Assembly: GCF_963678975.1 (NCBI RefSeq)
Contig: NC_089272.1
Location: 4,212,359 to 4,276,358 of the forward strand
Direction of reading: 5' to 3'
Source of the DNA: Dysidea avara
Lineage: Eukaryota; Porifera; Demospongiae; Dictyoceratida; Dysideidae
Length of the DNA: 64,000 nucleotides
The position numbers were made by a program, and so were the translations under genes. Below the pieces are notes generated by a model. It ran no database searches. It was not told the origin of the DNA and was given only the letters and a program-made list of their open reading frames with translations. How positions within the stretch are numbered: the first letter of the stretch is position 1; the number at the start of each line of letters is the position of its first letter. Of the stretch, positions 1 to 12,907 are shown piece by piece.

Positions 1-413
1 TTTCCCAGACCCAGTCACCTATGCCATCTGGCTTAAAATAATAACCACAAGGGCTGCTTATATAATTGAAGTGATGATAACCATGGAACTATGAATTAAT
101 TGACCACACTAGAGGTGGAGGAAACCTTGAAAGTTGGGGGGCTCAATGCACATTCTGCTAACATGCTTAAGTAGCTAGGGACATCTCCCACCTATGAAAC
201 TTTTGTACCCAAATTTAAAGTGATTTTAAGCATAAACTTAACACCTGATAGTTGTATTAGAATATGTGATCATGACTCAATCATTGATAGTAAAATATTT
301 ATTTAGGGGGAAACACAGCCCACACCACTGCACACATCTATAACTACTAAGATAGACTTCATCTGTGACAGCAATTGATCTGTAACATCATTAATAATAC
401 CAATTACACTAAC

Positions 414-2614
414 TCAGAAGGACATGCTGGCTGATCACAAAATCGAATTGTAGGAGAAAGTCTTTCATTATTCATCAAACATTCTAAATCTGGAACTCTT
501 GTGTTGCTACCATGTACACTACAATATATTTCTTGTATTTGAATTCCTGGAAAGATAGAGTAAAAGAAGAGTGAATAAAACTATAATTGCTTGTATGCGT
601 ACCTTTTCCACAAGTCTGGGAACAAGGAGAGAAATTCTTTCCTCGCACCCATTCATAGAAAATTGGAATTCTGAACTCATATGGATCATGGACAGTCATG
701 TGGTAATTGCACTGTATTTTGTAGTTAGGACAATGAATCTAAAGAATGTTCACCAATGTTTTATTACAATTAATCATTCTGCATACCTCAATGGTGACAG
801 GGGATTGAAGTGGGCCTTCAGCAGTTAACTTATTGTTAGCAATTGTAAACAATGTCCCTGATATAGAAACATCTGAATGACTACTGTTAAACTGGTGAGA
901 CTTTGCAGAATTGCTGATAGCTACAAAAAATGGTATTATGTATATCGTTATTCAGTTGAACAACCATGTCACCTTTAAAGTCACAAGATGATGTACCCAA
1001 AGCAATGCTTATATTTCTAGATTCAGATGGTAGTACAGTGTGATAACCTGTGTATACTCAATAACTACGCTTCATATAAATATAAGACATCTCATACCAT
1101 TGGCAGAAAAATCCTCAAATTTACATGGTAGCTTTATACACAATTCACAGCATGTTCCACACTTGTTAGTTGTTTTCTCTGATCCAAGAGCACCATCACA
1201 GCCAATAGGCTATGAACATTATTAGACAAGTGTAACATGGGGTGTTGGTTATATTTCCACGTAACTTACCACACATTCTCCATCAACACATATACTATTG
1301 GAGAGACAAGATGTTCCATCCACAACTAAGCCATTCTCTACAGGCTTCTGATCTGGTAAGTTGCACAGCAGTTTGCAGGGATCAGTTTTATTAATGAATG
1401 GTATTAACTGCTCTCCAAATGTCTTACATTGCTCGCTCCTGAAGTCAGCATTGCCACCTGCACACCTCTAAAATATTAATGGAAGACCAACCAACCTATC
1501 AACACTACTTAATACTCAGTACGTATATACATCTTAAAGGATGCACATAGTTTGTTTGTAGGTGTGTGTGTGTGCGTGTGTGTGTGCGCGCGCGCGTACA
1601 TGCATGTGTGTGTGGTGTGTGTAGGTCACTCAAGGAGCTGATGTGTAGCACTGTATAATTATATTATTGAGGCTCCTATGAGGTCTACAAAATATGGTTA
1701 CAATCACAAAGTACACCATATAGGTGGTCTTTGCAAAGAGGTGACTTCTGGTAGTGACCAATTTAAGTGTCCAATATTTTTTCTATTTCAGCGTCAATTT
1801 TCAGTTTCAATACCACTGTCTCCAACCAGTCTATGTATACATAGGTCATGGGAGTCATGTCTGCTGCAAAGAAACCCACAGCATGTGTACAAGTCAAATT
1901 GCTTTCAATTCACACAATTAGAATTTGTGAGTAGAAAGTTTCAGAAATGTTGCTACAATCATAAAAGCTAATTTAGTTACTATTGAGTGTAGGCCTTATG
2001 GAACATTATACAACTTATATCAATTCTTACCTTCACATTACAAACCTGGAACTCTTTTCTTGTTTCATTGCATCCATCATTTCTAAGAGTACAAGTGTGG
2101 CATTAATATAAATACACTCATGTGTAAGTCTGTTTCTGACATGTACTGAGGACCTGCAGTGTCATGTTTATAAATCAGATGGCAAATTCATTTAACTTTG
2201 TGTTGTGACTGCTGTGGTGTTTCAGTCTTGTTGAATGGTTTACTTTAACACCATGAAACAAATTAGCAGTCAAACTGTGGAATTTTAAGTTAGTGCTAAT
2301 TACACACATTTGTAAACAATAACACTAACAAGAGCAGCAGCTGGCTGCACACAGGTATCACTAAAACACTTCTAATTGGTAACATTGATGTTAAGCTTAC
2401 TGGCAAGGGATGATCCTTTGCATGATTCCTATACCACAAGTTCTAGAACAGGGACTCCATGATTCATCACCAAATACCTAATAACACAAAAGCTATTTAA
2501 AATTCAATAACCAATTATGAAAGTATCAGGGGTTTCCACAGCTGGAAATATCCTTACCATATCAGCAATGGAAACCAAAATACTGAAGATTAACAGCTGT
2601 TTGAAACAATCCAT
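414..2614 (-). CDS. ADAMTS-like secreted protein, gene A (5' part, exons 1-9; continues beyond left edge)
   Basis: Exons on the minus strand, in order: 2558-2614, 2401-2477, 2031-2082, 1270-1467, 1098-1209, 973-1047, 787-920, 603-711, 414-546. All are bounded by GT-AG introns with matching phases. The start ATG at 2614 opens a hydrophobic signal peptide (MDCFKQLLIFSILVS) that fills exon 1. Next come a TSP1 repeat (SWSPCSRTCGIG, about residues 26-64), an ADAMTS cysteine-rich domain (VVDGTSC, ICVDGEC, CDGALGS, about 65-152), a spacer (about 153-238) and a second TSP1 (CSQTCGKG). Exon 9 ends in phase 2 at a GTTAGT donor. The acceptor exon and five further TSP1 repeats would lie left of base 1, as they do in gene B. 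There is no metalloprotease domain, as in ADAMTSL proteins, which are secreted matrix proteins. Coding sequence differs from gene B at three bases. One changes an amino acid: Gly here, Val in gene B, at residue 66. Confidence 0.86.
1560..1625. repeat. (TG)n microsatellite in intron 3 of gene A
   Basis: Interrupted TG/CG alternation of about 65 bp. The homologous tract is about 80 bp in gene B (20598-20675) and about 277 bp in gene C. Confidence 0.9.
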
Positions 2615-2683
2615 CTTTTCACAGATAGATGTGAATACAATGAAGATGGCAGAACATATGGTGGATTGGCTGAGCGTTCATCA

Positions 2684-2691
2684 ATTTATAC
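2684..2691 (-). promoter_or_regulatory. Candidate TATA-like element upstream of ADAMTSL gene A (also B and C)
   Basis: Minus-strand GTATAAAT ends 70 nt upstream of the ATG. The same octamer at the same distance occurs at 21741-21748 (B) and 49626-49633 (C), although flanking bases differ in C. Conserved position is the only support; no transcript start is known. Confidence 0.3.
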
Positions 2692-2969
2692 TGTTGGCTA
2701 TATAGATATAAAGTCTTATAAGTGCTGGTTCATGCGCATGTCAGAATAATTTTTATCTCACAAGAACTTCATATAATTATGTCAAGTTATGGTAACATTT
2801 TACGAATACATTTTATTTGCTAGTGTTTGTAAAGCATGCCTTCATGTGTACCGACACAAAGGTACTGTATTTGTGGTGACTATCCTATTCATTGGAATAT
2901 TATGTGGGTGATTTGGTTATTAGTCCTAATGATTAAATATATAGAGTAGATATAATAATGATATTGTAG

Positions 2970-3140
2970 TTATTTAGCAAGTTAGCGTATCTGGCAAACA
3001 CAGAGCAATACGTGTGTCAGCCATGATAGATGAATTGGGATGGACAACATTGCAACATCATCGTTCTATGTCTAGTCTAATCTTTTCCTATAAAACAGTC
3101 CATGAAGACTTACATTATTTAAGCAATGATACCATAGCAA
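2970..3140 (+). pseudogene. LINE reverse-transcriptase C-terminal relic (copy A)
   Basis: The plus strand reads SVSAMI-like sequence into DELGWTTLQHHRSMSS and IFSYKTVHED. This matches the Leu-x-Trp-xx-Leu-xx-x-Arg pattern and following YK motif near the end of CR1/L2-type reverse transcriptases. Copies sit at about 22027-22197 (B) and, broken by a deletion, about 49905-50040 (C). It is a shared old insertion, not a gene. Confidence 0.5.
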
Positions 3141-4564
3141 TTATTTTATTATTTCCAGGAGCTGGACTAATCATGCAACTGTACATTTTATCTCTTGACA
3201 ATTAGACAAGGAAATAACATACGTATCTAACAACAGTACCAATTGATGTAATACTGTCAATAAATATAAGATGAACAATAAAAGTGAGAGGTCTACATGC
3301 TCATTTATGTAGTATCAAGCTAGTAGACTTTGTGCTGAGGAGCATGACGAAGCCATTACAGGTTCAAAAGTAACTAAATTTCACATAGACCCTTCCAGAG
3401 TTCAATTAAATTATTAATGTTTAATTTGCAGCTGTTTGTAACCAACAAAATTGTGTATAACAAACTTGCCTGCCTCACCCGAGACCATTTTACATGGCAC
3501 ACCTTGCTAATGTTACAATGTTTAGTGTTGTCTAAGGGAGTGTTGTTTCTGTACAGACATGTGTGGGACTATGGGATTTACAGACCTTGTTTTTTAGCCA
3601 ATTAAATTTGAGTACTGAAATCTAACTAACCTCTGTCATTATATTATTGAAAATTGTATTTACACGTAAGTTGGGACATGGACTTATCAAATTCAAATAC
3701 AATATTGAGCATTTAAGATAGTTACAGTGTAGGCTATCCAACTATTGCACAGAAAAGGGTGTTTGTATGACATAAAATCAAACACTGTTTCTGTACAGGT
3801 CAGTTAAATCACACAAGTGTCCAGAAAAGCATACGTAATTCAGTCAAGTAAATATATGATGACCATTCACTTGTTCCAATAGTACACAACATTGTAATAC
3901 TCTAATTGAACACACACTGTTGACATTTTGATAGTTGATGTTTGTGGTGTTTGAGTAATTGACTCTCCTCTGTAATTCCCTTGTAGAACAGCTATTCAAA
4001 CAGGGAATGTTTGTTTAACTCTAGTGGTTACATAATTTTATACAATGTATACTATTAATAATTTGGTGCTGCAGCATATCTATTGTATGTATTGGCATTC
4101 TTGGCCATAATCACCATCACCAAAAGCCATCATAAGGACAATCCAGTTCAGTTCCAGTTCATTGCAGTTGACCATCATCATTGCATCTATTGCTATGCAT
4201 GAGTGTTGACAGACAACCGTACGTGTATGCAGGTAGGTAAGCAGATACAATGACATACAGTGTTGGGCAAGCTATATACACAGTTAATGTAAATACCATC
4301 TGCATGTATCATGTCATTTTCAACAGAGAAGTTATTACAAATTGCCACTGGAGGAAAATTTTAATGTTTTGATCAAGCAGCAAATTTTGAGAGGAAATTT
4401 TTCATGGTCTGCAAAAATTGCAAAAAAACAATCCACTTGGAAAAAATGCAATACAGTATCAAAAGTACTGACAGTATATTTTACACAAGGAATAAAATGA
4501 AAATATTGGAATTTTAAGTAGGATTAGGGATCAAAAGAAACGAGTAGTGAAACAAGAGAGGTTG

Positions 4565-4671
4565 TCTATACCTGCAGATATACTAGTGGACATTGAATCC
4601 CCATATTTCAGTCATGGATATAGACTGAAGTATAGGGATTAAATATCCATTAGTATATCTGCAGGTATAGA
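4565..4671. mobile_element. Small hairpin MITE (107 bp)
   Basis: Near-perfect inverted arms start TCTATACCTGCAGATATAC and close on a short loop. The same hairpin occurs at 23634-23740 and 51641-51740, and half of it near 62367. It lies inside a larger inverted pair, GATTAGGGATC on the left and GATCCCTAATC on the right. Confidence 0.65.
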
Positions 4672-4672
4672 C

Positions 4673-5944
4673 TAGGGGCGGATCTAGGATTTTTGAAAGG
4701 GGGGCTAAGCTGGACAGGGACATAAAAAACTAGCCAGGAATCAGAAGATACCAAGCTTTCTCACAAGGCCCAGTGGTAAGGTTCATGTAGTATCCATGGT
4801 CAAATTAGCTATTTGGAATAATGACTACATTAGTGTGTGAAGCATGCCAGCCTAGGGGGACCTGGGGGCATGCCCCACAGGAAATTTTTGAAAATTAGGC
4901 CCTCTAAAGGTGAATCTGAGAGTGTTTTTAGCAGATTTTCAGTGGAAAATAATGGAATTTCAGTTTATAAAAATGCTTTTACTTTTCCATTAAATCAAGA
5001 CTGATTGCAATATGCATTGAGTAGCTATCATGCATGCATGATAATCTTTCATTTGTAGCTACCAAACAGCTCCTCTTCAACAGCCTCAACTGTCTATCTT
5101 ACTGATAAAAATAATGTTGTTGGATCCCATTGGAAGGTTAGAGTAGATTATTTCATACATCATGATCTTTAGAAGATGATGGTCTAGTGAATCTGCCTTG
5201 AATCTGTTGATGTTGAGGCTGGGGTAAGTATTTCCACAATTCTTCCAATGCAAGACCATTTGGAATTCATCAACATTACACAAATTTGATTGTGATGATT
5301 TTGCAGTCTGCATGAAGGATGCTGTTTCTAAATACCACCCATTGCCAACTTTTGGTGGTCATCAGGCTATTATTCAAGACACAAAAAAATGTATTAAAGA
5401 CATAATATTGGGAACACAAATCTAAGGCAACATATTGCAGCAGTGAATAGAGTGCTACTGCTGAATAGCATCAAAAGTTGTCAGCCACCTAATATTATAT
5501 CATTTTGCATTAGAAAACCACACAAATTCTGCTGTTTAAGCCTGGCAATTTAATTAATATATTTCCAATACAATTTGTATGGATTGAATTAATACTATTG
5601 CATTGCATACAGGTAAAAACGTTTCAAGCTACGAATAGCATCTAATCTGAACTGTGGTCACCTAAACATCAAAATTATGCCTGACTTTAGTTGATTTGAT
5701 ATCGACATAGGCTGGCAAACTTTAGTTACCTGAATTTTTAAAGCAACAATTTTCAATTAACAACATAATAAAGCCTCGAAGGACTATACCACAGGAGCTT
5801 CATATTGAGAACATAGTCATTATCCGCTGATACACCACATAACCAGGGGAATTCCCTGCATTTAACTGCCCATAACCAGGGGAATTCCCTCCATTTAACC
5901 AAACACTCATACACAGTAGTTAGCTTTCTTACTCTCTATGTCTA

Positions 5945-6036
<92 letters not shown>

Positions 6037-7058
6037 GCACACGCACACGCACACGCACACATGCACACACACATGCATACAGTGCATAACATCACAGTCC
6101 AGCACCTACTGCAAAAAATCAACACATGTACAGTTGTCAGCATACAAGTAAATATATTAATTAATTAATTAAATCCATGGTTAATAATTGTATATGCCAT
6201 CACTACTGAAGGCACCAGACATGACAATAATACCAGCAAAAATTAGAAACAGACACACAGATAATGATTATGCCAAGGCATGCACTATATTAGAGTGTTT
6301 TGTAAGCCTTTAACCATGTCCTTTGCTGCATGTACACCCAAAGTTGACAATGCACGATCAAACAAAGCCAGACAATAGGAGAAGCCATTGTGGGATAATG
6401 TGTGGAAGAAACATGTATAGCTAAACAGAGGTAGAAACATGTATAGCTACTGTAAGTAGTAGTAGTAGTAGTGCTGAACGTCACAATTATTAGTAGCTAT
6501 GCATGCTCCTTAGCCTATATAGTGACACTTTATTAGTCTTAACACCAATAAAGTGTACTGAAAGCAGAATGCAGTGAAGGGCATTAGTAGCTATTAGCTA
6601 GTCCACTGGAAATCCTTAGCAAAGTGTAACTATATTTGCATTTACGAGGTTCTGAATTTGCTGTTGTGATAGACAACTTATTTCTAGATCTGCCGGGTTA
6701 TGAAGACTGATCTATAGCTAACTACAAATACCAGCACCATAACCCACAGCATGGGATCATATCAGATGGTACGTAACTGATACAGACTTTACATTCATAG
6801 ACTTTACATTCAATGCACAATTGAAACCTTTTCTTGAAGAACTCTTGAGCAAAAGGAAGCTATACTCTCCTGGAACAGAGTTGAACAATAGGTATAGTTA
6901 CATAGACATTATTTGTGTTGGTAGTGATGTATAGTTCCTGAAAAGTAAGCCTGCTTTTGATACACATAAAAGATCTAGGGTTTTATTGGCCAAGTACTAA
7001 CTTAGAAATGAGGGGGGGAGGCTACAGCCCCCTTAGCCCTCCCCTTAAATCCACCCTG
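4673..7058. mobile_element. Non-autonomous DNA transposon, TAGGGGCGGAT family, unit A
   Basis: The ends are TAGGGGCGGATCTAGG and the diverged complement ...AAATCCACCCTG. A 5-bp direct repeat TAGAC flanks it at 4668-4672 and 7059-7063. Unit C has the single uninterrupted site at 51737-51741. Inside I see a (CT)n/(CA)n tract at about 5945-6070 and a decayed ORF at 5086-5313 on the minus strand, with no recognisable transposase. Confidence 0.75.
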
Positions 7059-8029
7059 TAGACAACCTCTCTTGTTTCACTATAATACTTTTTAGCTATT
7101 CCCTTGTTTCACTGCCTTTTTATTGATCCCTAATCCAACTTAAAATACCTAACATTTCCTTCTATTACTTTTTTATAACATACGTATGACTGATACCACA
7201 TCAAAAGAAACAATGGTGACAGGCATGCCATAAAGTTTATCTGAATGTGTGTCCCAACAATTAATGTTACTGAAATGTGTAATGACCATTATGCTTCATT
7301 TTCAGCTGTTTACACAGTGCTACAAAACAGTAAGAAACACCGAACATCATTTTTAATCCCAACAGCTATAAATAACAGAAAAGTACAAGTGGGAGTTATT
7401 ATAGTCACCAATACCAGGGAAATATCTATGTACATTGAACCACAAATGTTCCCCCATAATTAGTCAGCACTTTTATATCAACACAGATGTGTATATGATT
7501 TATATCAAAGAGTGCCATGTGACAGCTTTGTATGTAGTAGCTACTGAGAAAAGAAGAAGCAGCCATATTGTAGTGGATGTACGTATGTTAATTGAAGTCA
7601 CTAGAGAATTATAGCTGCAGTGCATTTGCTCTCATAATGAGATTATTCATACTGCTACTGTGTAAGTTGTAACACCATAATACTTATATAACTAACAGTT
7701 GTATGCTTCTATGAATTGCTCTTGCAGTCCTTCTCTGCTGTGTTGGCACTGGGTATTGTGAAATGTGGGAGCTAATAGTGCAAAAGCTGGCTTGGAAATG
7801 ACTATTTGTTAGATATAGATGATTGCAGGAAAAATCTATTGGATATTTGCACAAATTTTGAGCATCATTCATAATATTTGTAAAGCCACTGAGTTATAAA
7901 GTGAAGCCAACTACATGTAGCAAGTGCACAATTGAGAGATAGTCTAATAGTATAGTCACCCTATCAGAGCACTCAGCTACATTGATAAGATACTCTATTT
8001 GAGTACGCAACTACAAAACAAGTCAACCT

Positions 8030-8716
8030 GTAGAGAACAAGCCCTGTAGAAGGATCAGCTAGAAGAAGTTACCTTGTAGAGAGTTCAGCTACAAAGAAAC
8101 CATCATGTAGAGAGTTCAGCTACAAACAAATCACCCTGTAGAAAGAGCTAGAAGAAGTCACCTTGTAGAGAGTTCGGTTACAAAGAAACCACCATGTAGA
8201 GAGTTCAGCTACAAACTCGACCCTGTAGAAACATCAGCTAGAAGAATTTACCTTGTAGAGAGTTCAGCTACAAAGAAACCATTATATAGAGAATACAACT
8301 ACAAACAAGTGACCCTGTAGAGACATCAGCTAGAAGAAGTTACTTTGTAGAGAGTTCAGCTACAAAGAAACCATCATGTAGAGAGTTCAACTACAAACAA
8401 ATCACAGAAATCAGCTAGAAGACGTTACCTTGTAGAGTTCAGCTACAAACAATTCACCCTGTACAAAGATCAGCTAGAAGAAGTCACCTTGTGGAGAGTT
8501 CAGCTACAAAGAAACCATCATGTAGAGAGTTTAGCTGCAAATAAATCGCCTGCACAGAATTCAGCTACAAACAAATCACCCTGTAGAGAGATCAGCTAGA
8601 AGAAGTTACCTTGTAGATAGTTCAGCTACAAACAACTCACCCTGTCGAGAGATCAGCTAGAAGAAGTCACCTTGTAGAGTGTTCAGTTACAAAGAAACCA
8701 CCATGAAGAGAGTTCT
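8030..8716 (+). repeat. 30-31 bp minisatellite array, unit A
   Basis: Imperfect tandem units share the core TGTAGAGAGTTCAGCTA, alternating with variable 13-14 bp segments (AAGAAGTTACCT, AACAAATCACCC, AAGAAACCATCA). It is flanked on the right by the palindromic element at 8911-9132. It is not CRISPR: the variable parts are themselves a few repeated types. Confidence 0.85.
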
Positions 8717-8910
8717 GTAATAAATATATGTATTATATATATGTATATATATATTTGTACATTTACTGATAAAATCAGAAATATTTAAAGTATTTAACAT
8801 CTGCTTCATCTTTTCTTCTTCCTGTGGTAAAGAAAAAAGATAGGTTAAAAAAGCCCCAAAGCCGGCCATAGGCTGGCTTTGGGGGTATACAAATACAAAA
8901 AGAAGTGAAA

Positions 8911-9132
8911 TCTAACCCAAAACAGCCAAGCTGTAAAAAAAGTGTGCGGCCCTCAAATAGGCTATGGTCAAGTGGCACCAAAATTCACCTGAATCGTCGT
9001 TATTAAAATTTTTACTATTGACCTACCATCACAGCCATTTCTTGGCCACCACCTTGGATTTCACATCTTTTTTCACCATAGCCTTTTTGAGGGCCACACA
9101 CTTTTTTTACAGCTTGGCTGTTTTGGATTAGA
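8911..9132. mobile_element. Palindromic element P, internally deleted (unit A)
   Basis: The ends are TCTAACCCAAAACAGCCAAG and CTTGGCTGTTTTGGATTAGA. Most of the left arm is missing compared with 40060-40379. To the left (about 8795-8910) lies an outer flank, shared with other copies, containing GCCGGCCATAGGCTGGC. Confidence 0.7.
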
Positions 9133-9754
9133 TATTTATATATACTGATGTTATGTGTAAGAGCATAACTCATATTGTAGCATTGTATTCTATCATAAAT
9201 TGTTCTTGCAGTTCTTCCCTATCTGTTGTATTGGTCAGGTATTGTGATAATATTTTATATTTCATTTCTATTATCAATTATAAGTGGCATTAATGCAAAT
9301 CATAGCACACCATGTATCGCTAAATATTGTTCTTATTTGGTCTAATGGGAGTAACTGAATATCTGAAGCACCTTATAATGATCATGCTTAACTTGGAGGT
9401 GGATGTGAATGAATGCGAGCTGGTTTCAAGTTCTAAAATGTTTACATAATCATCAACTTTGCACAAGTAGCAAATGTAGACTAATAGTGTACATATTTAA
9501 TAATATGTGATATTTGTTGTATATATTAATGATATAGGTGAGAGTAACTCTGATCTGCTGAAGGTTGTTCCTACAATATTTATTTATTATTTGGTATGGC
9601 TATGTAGTTCTTTAATTAACCACCAATTAATTAGTTCATATTCAATAGTTTCTGGGACATTAGCTTTTGATTATCACTCATGATCACTGTTCACAACTGG
9701 AAGATAAGTTGATGTTGAGTGCAGTAAATTTACTAGAAGCACATCATTCTTTAT

Positions 9755-10292
9755 CTAATCACATAGTGATTTAATTTGCCATACATTAGTCTCAATAGTA
9801 GGAGTGCAATTAATCCCAAATCGCATGGCCTTGTTTCTGTAATTGCACTGTAAAGTAGCCAATAAAGTAGCAGAATAACAGAAGCCTTTTAAGTGCAACA
9901 AGAAAGAGATTTGATGAATAGCCAATCAAAGAAGCTGACAATAGAAGCCTTTTAAGTGCAACATATGTAGACATTTTGAGTAGCAGTTCAGAATTGCTGA
10001 CACACGAAGCCTTTTAAGTGCAACAACAAATGATGTAATACAAAGAAGGATGATGCAATCACCTGGTAGAAGTTAATGGCCACATACATGATAGAACTGG
10101 ATACATGTGTACTACAAACCATGAAGGGTGTTCACTATGTGATTAGTAGGCAATCACACGCATTTTCATGCAATTATGGAATAATTGTACTCGTAACAGC
10201 CAAAATTGCACTCGGCTTCGCCTCGTGCAATTTTGACTGTTACTCGTACAATTATTCCCTAATTGCACTCAAATGTGTGTGATTACCTATAC
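9755..10292. mobile_element. Element E, unit A copy (about 538 bp)
   Basis: The left end is TAATCACATAGTGATTTAA and the right end GTGTGATTACCTATAC. It contains three direct copies of GAAGCCTTTTAAGTGCAACA (about 9890, 9944, 10003) and a strong hairpin at about 10150-10288. The matching place in unit B (about 40985) lacks it. A second copy in opposite orientation is at 24858-25388. Confidence 0.65.
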
Positions 10293-10879
10293 AAAGTAAA
10301 ACTTGGAAGATCAGGATAGCATAATTATTCACATTTCAAGGGCTCCACTGAGTCCACTGACAGGTGGCATAAACCTTACCAAGTAAGCAATGGGATATCC
10401 TCAGTTAGGATTTATAATAATGTCTTATGGTTGAACTACTGCACAATGTGTTATACTGTTAGTAGTATGCCCAGAACAATATTTACAAACCAAATGCTCT
10501 TACCACAACAGCATAATGATGTCTTTCATCCATTTGTTGTTTGTTTTTATCACCCTCGCAACCCTTAATATTATTGTAATGAGATTTCATGAAATGATAA
10601 AATTTATATCCACTAGCCATAGCTATGTATGTGTAGTCAAGATAAGCAGGTGTAACTAACTATTAATTTTTCTGTGAATGCACGTTTCAGTTTGTCTGTT
10701 ATATTATTATGTATTTTGTCCATGTCTTTTGTTTTGTATCTGTGTGTTTAGTTTTGTACTTGTTAGCTAGCTATAGTGTATTTGTTTATTTTGTACTGCT
10801 CTGGCAAGGAAGAACGGCAGTTGCCGATTTCCAGAGAGTAAATCATAAAATCATAAATCAATCAATCATTATTATTATT

Positions 10880-11210
10880 AGATGAGCTGGCAGCGTCAAC
10901 CTCATTGGCAAATCTTAACCTTCTCAACATCTCCTGAAGGTATTTGGGGTCTCTATTTTGTTGGACATTGTTGTCTGGTCATCAACTGTGGCTTCATCGG
11001 TTTCCATATCTAGAACTGACATTTGCATAAAAGGCATAAAACTTTGTGATGCAATCATATTTATTTGTTTTATTTATGTGTATACAGAACCCACGATAAT
11101 ATTTGAATGCTGAAAATGTTGAATAATTCTGTATTAGTGACAGAGAAACATTATTTTTACAAATAGTTTAGGTTTTGTTATGTACTGGTCGTTCTGATTT
11201 GGGAGGTGTG

Positions 11211-11278
<68 letters not shown>

Positions 11279-12034
11279 TGAAAGAAAAGATGTCGTACTC
11301 TGCTAAAAACTATTCTTTATGACTGTTACATTTGTAATGAGTCTAGTCACATAGAACAGTTTTAATCAGCCACAATACGTATTTCTGATTCATCATCTTT
11401 CATTAGGTGATGACATTTTCTTATTTTCAGATTTGGAGATGAAGGGCAATACGACAGAGAGAGAGAAAGAGAGAGAGAAAGACACGTGTGCTGAAATGGG
11501 TGTATGTGTTGATGCTGAAAGTGTTTAAGGTATGAACTAATGTATAAGTAAAATATTATTATTATTATTATTATTATTAGTACTTTACAGTGACCAGTAC
11601 TGAAGGTCTGACAGCAACATGTGCTGCAGCCTTTGGATTACCTAACCTAACAAGAACTGGAGACTTTAAATGATATACAGTACTTACATGGTGTGTTATT
11701 CTTAGGACAGATGGGAACTGGTTGTTACTTTGAAAAATACACTATAGCTAGCAGAATGGACAGGTTTAAAATTATTTATTCATTCAACATTTTTCAGCAT
11801 TCAAATAATATTATTGTGGGTTCTGTATACACATAAATAAAGTAAATACGTATATATATTATTATGATTGCATCAAAGTATTAAATGTCAGCTCTGGCAT
11901 GGAAACCGATGAAGCCACAGTTGATGACCAGACAACAATGCCCAACACCTCAAATACCTTTGGGAGAGGTCTTACTATTGAGAAGGTTGAGATTTGCCAA
12001 TGAGGCTGAGGCCACCAGCTCCTCTTAGTCCTCT
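10880..12034. mobile_element. Foldback element with about 240-bp inverted arms, unit A
   Basis: The left arm (about 10880-11120) is the inverse of the right arm (about 11795-12034). The loop holds a (GT)n tract at 11211-11277 and a GA-rich run near 11455-11480, plus a LINE/SINE scrap after an (ATT)n run at about 11560-11665. Flanks are AT-rich with TAATAAT-like sequence. Arm ORFs are not conserved in frame. Confidence 0.6.
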
Positions 12035-12352
12035 AAAATATAATAATAGTCTAGATCTATGAATGTTGAGAATATAAATCACAAATTTGAAGTATTAATA
12101 CTTTAATTTGTGTTGGGGATCTGTACCATTATAGCATGGCCAACCAACCCTAATTTTTATGAACTAGAACTTTAATTTGTTAATTTTTTATGGTACCTTT
12201 AGGTGATAGCTATACCTATGGTTTTAATACTGGTAATTGTGCTTGTTGATATTATATTTTTATATATATATATATATTCATTGCCATAATTATAAGCATA
12301 TTATTAGTATTAGAGGGTTTGTTTTCCTTACAGCTGACCCAAGTTGGTCAGA

Positions 12353-12554
12353 TACCGTACGCGAGGAAATTTTGACGTCAAAAAATTTAACGAATTCAGA
12401 CTTCAGCAGATTTGACGAATAAAATGTTGCCGAAAATGAAGAAATTGCAGGCAAAACCTGTACTTTTAAGGGCGTTTATAAACATTTGACGAATTGAACC
12501 GATTCGTCAAATTCGTCAAATTTTTTTGACGTCAAAATTTCCTTGCGTACGGTA
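12353..12554. mobile_element. MITE, TACCGTACG ends (about 202 bp)
   Basis: The inverted ends begin TACCGTACGCGAGGAAATTT and close with CTTGCGTACGGTA, so a TA target is likely. The interior repeats GACGTCAAAA and GACGAATT-like words. The unit B counterpart (about 43000-43025) has only a short unrelated bridge here, so this is a unit-A-specific insertion. Confidence 0.65.
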
Positions 12555-12714
12555 TGTTGACCAAGGATCCATATACATGTACTTAATTTCATTTTGTTCA
12601 TCATAATCATGATGGTGTTTAATATAACACGGTGATACTATTACACTATTTATTATTATTATTTAATTTCGCTGTGAAAACTTCACAAACAGAAGAATAC
12701 AGCGAGGAATACAG

Positions 12715-12907
12715 CTACACAGATATAATATAATAAATAATGTTAGCTATTGATTGCAAAATACGTAGCCGCAGAGATTTGAATATTTCAGTGTTTTCTG
12801 CTTCAAAGATGTAGCGAGGTAGTACGTTCCATTGCCTTGATGTTGATGGTATAAAGGAGTATTTGTAGGTGTCAGTGTTACAAAATGGTTCGATGAGTCT
12901 GAACAAG
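12715..12907 (-). pseudogene. LINE reverse-transcriptase C-terminal fragment, downstream half
   Basis: The minus strand reads LFRLIEPFCNTDTYKYSF followed by IPSTSRQWNVLP, the conserved SF-x-P...WN-x-LP ending of non-LTR reverse transcriptases. It completes the fragment at 13410-13800 across the inserted LINE. Confidence 0.7.

Larger units (their letters stand above)
2615..4500. other. Conserved non-coding 5' flank of gene A, shared with B and C
   Basis: No gene seen. The stretch aligns almost base for base with 21672-23570 and, more loosely, with 49557-51590 upstream of genes B and C. It should hold the promoter and 5' UTR. It also contains an old LINE reverse-transcriptase scrap near 2970-3130 and several short ORFs that are not kept between copies. 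Confidence 0.6.

Noticed and set aside
5086..5313. 75-aa minus-strand ORF also seen at 24188-24382
   Set aside because: It lies inside the TAGGGGCGGAT element. The unit B copy is shortened and frameshifted at its N-terminus, and I see no known domain; at most it is decayed transposon coding sequence.
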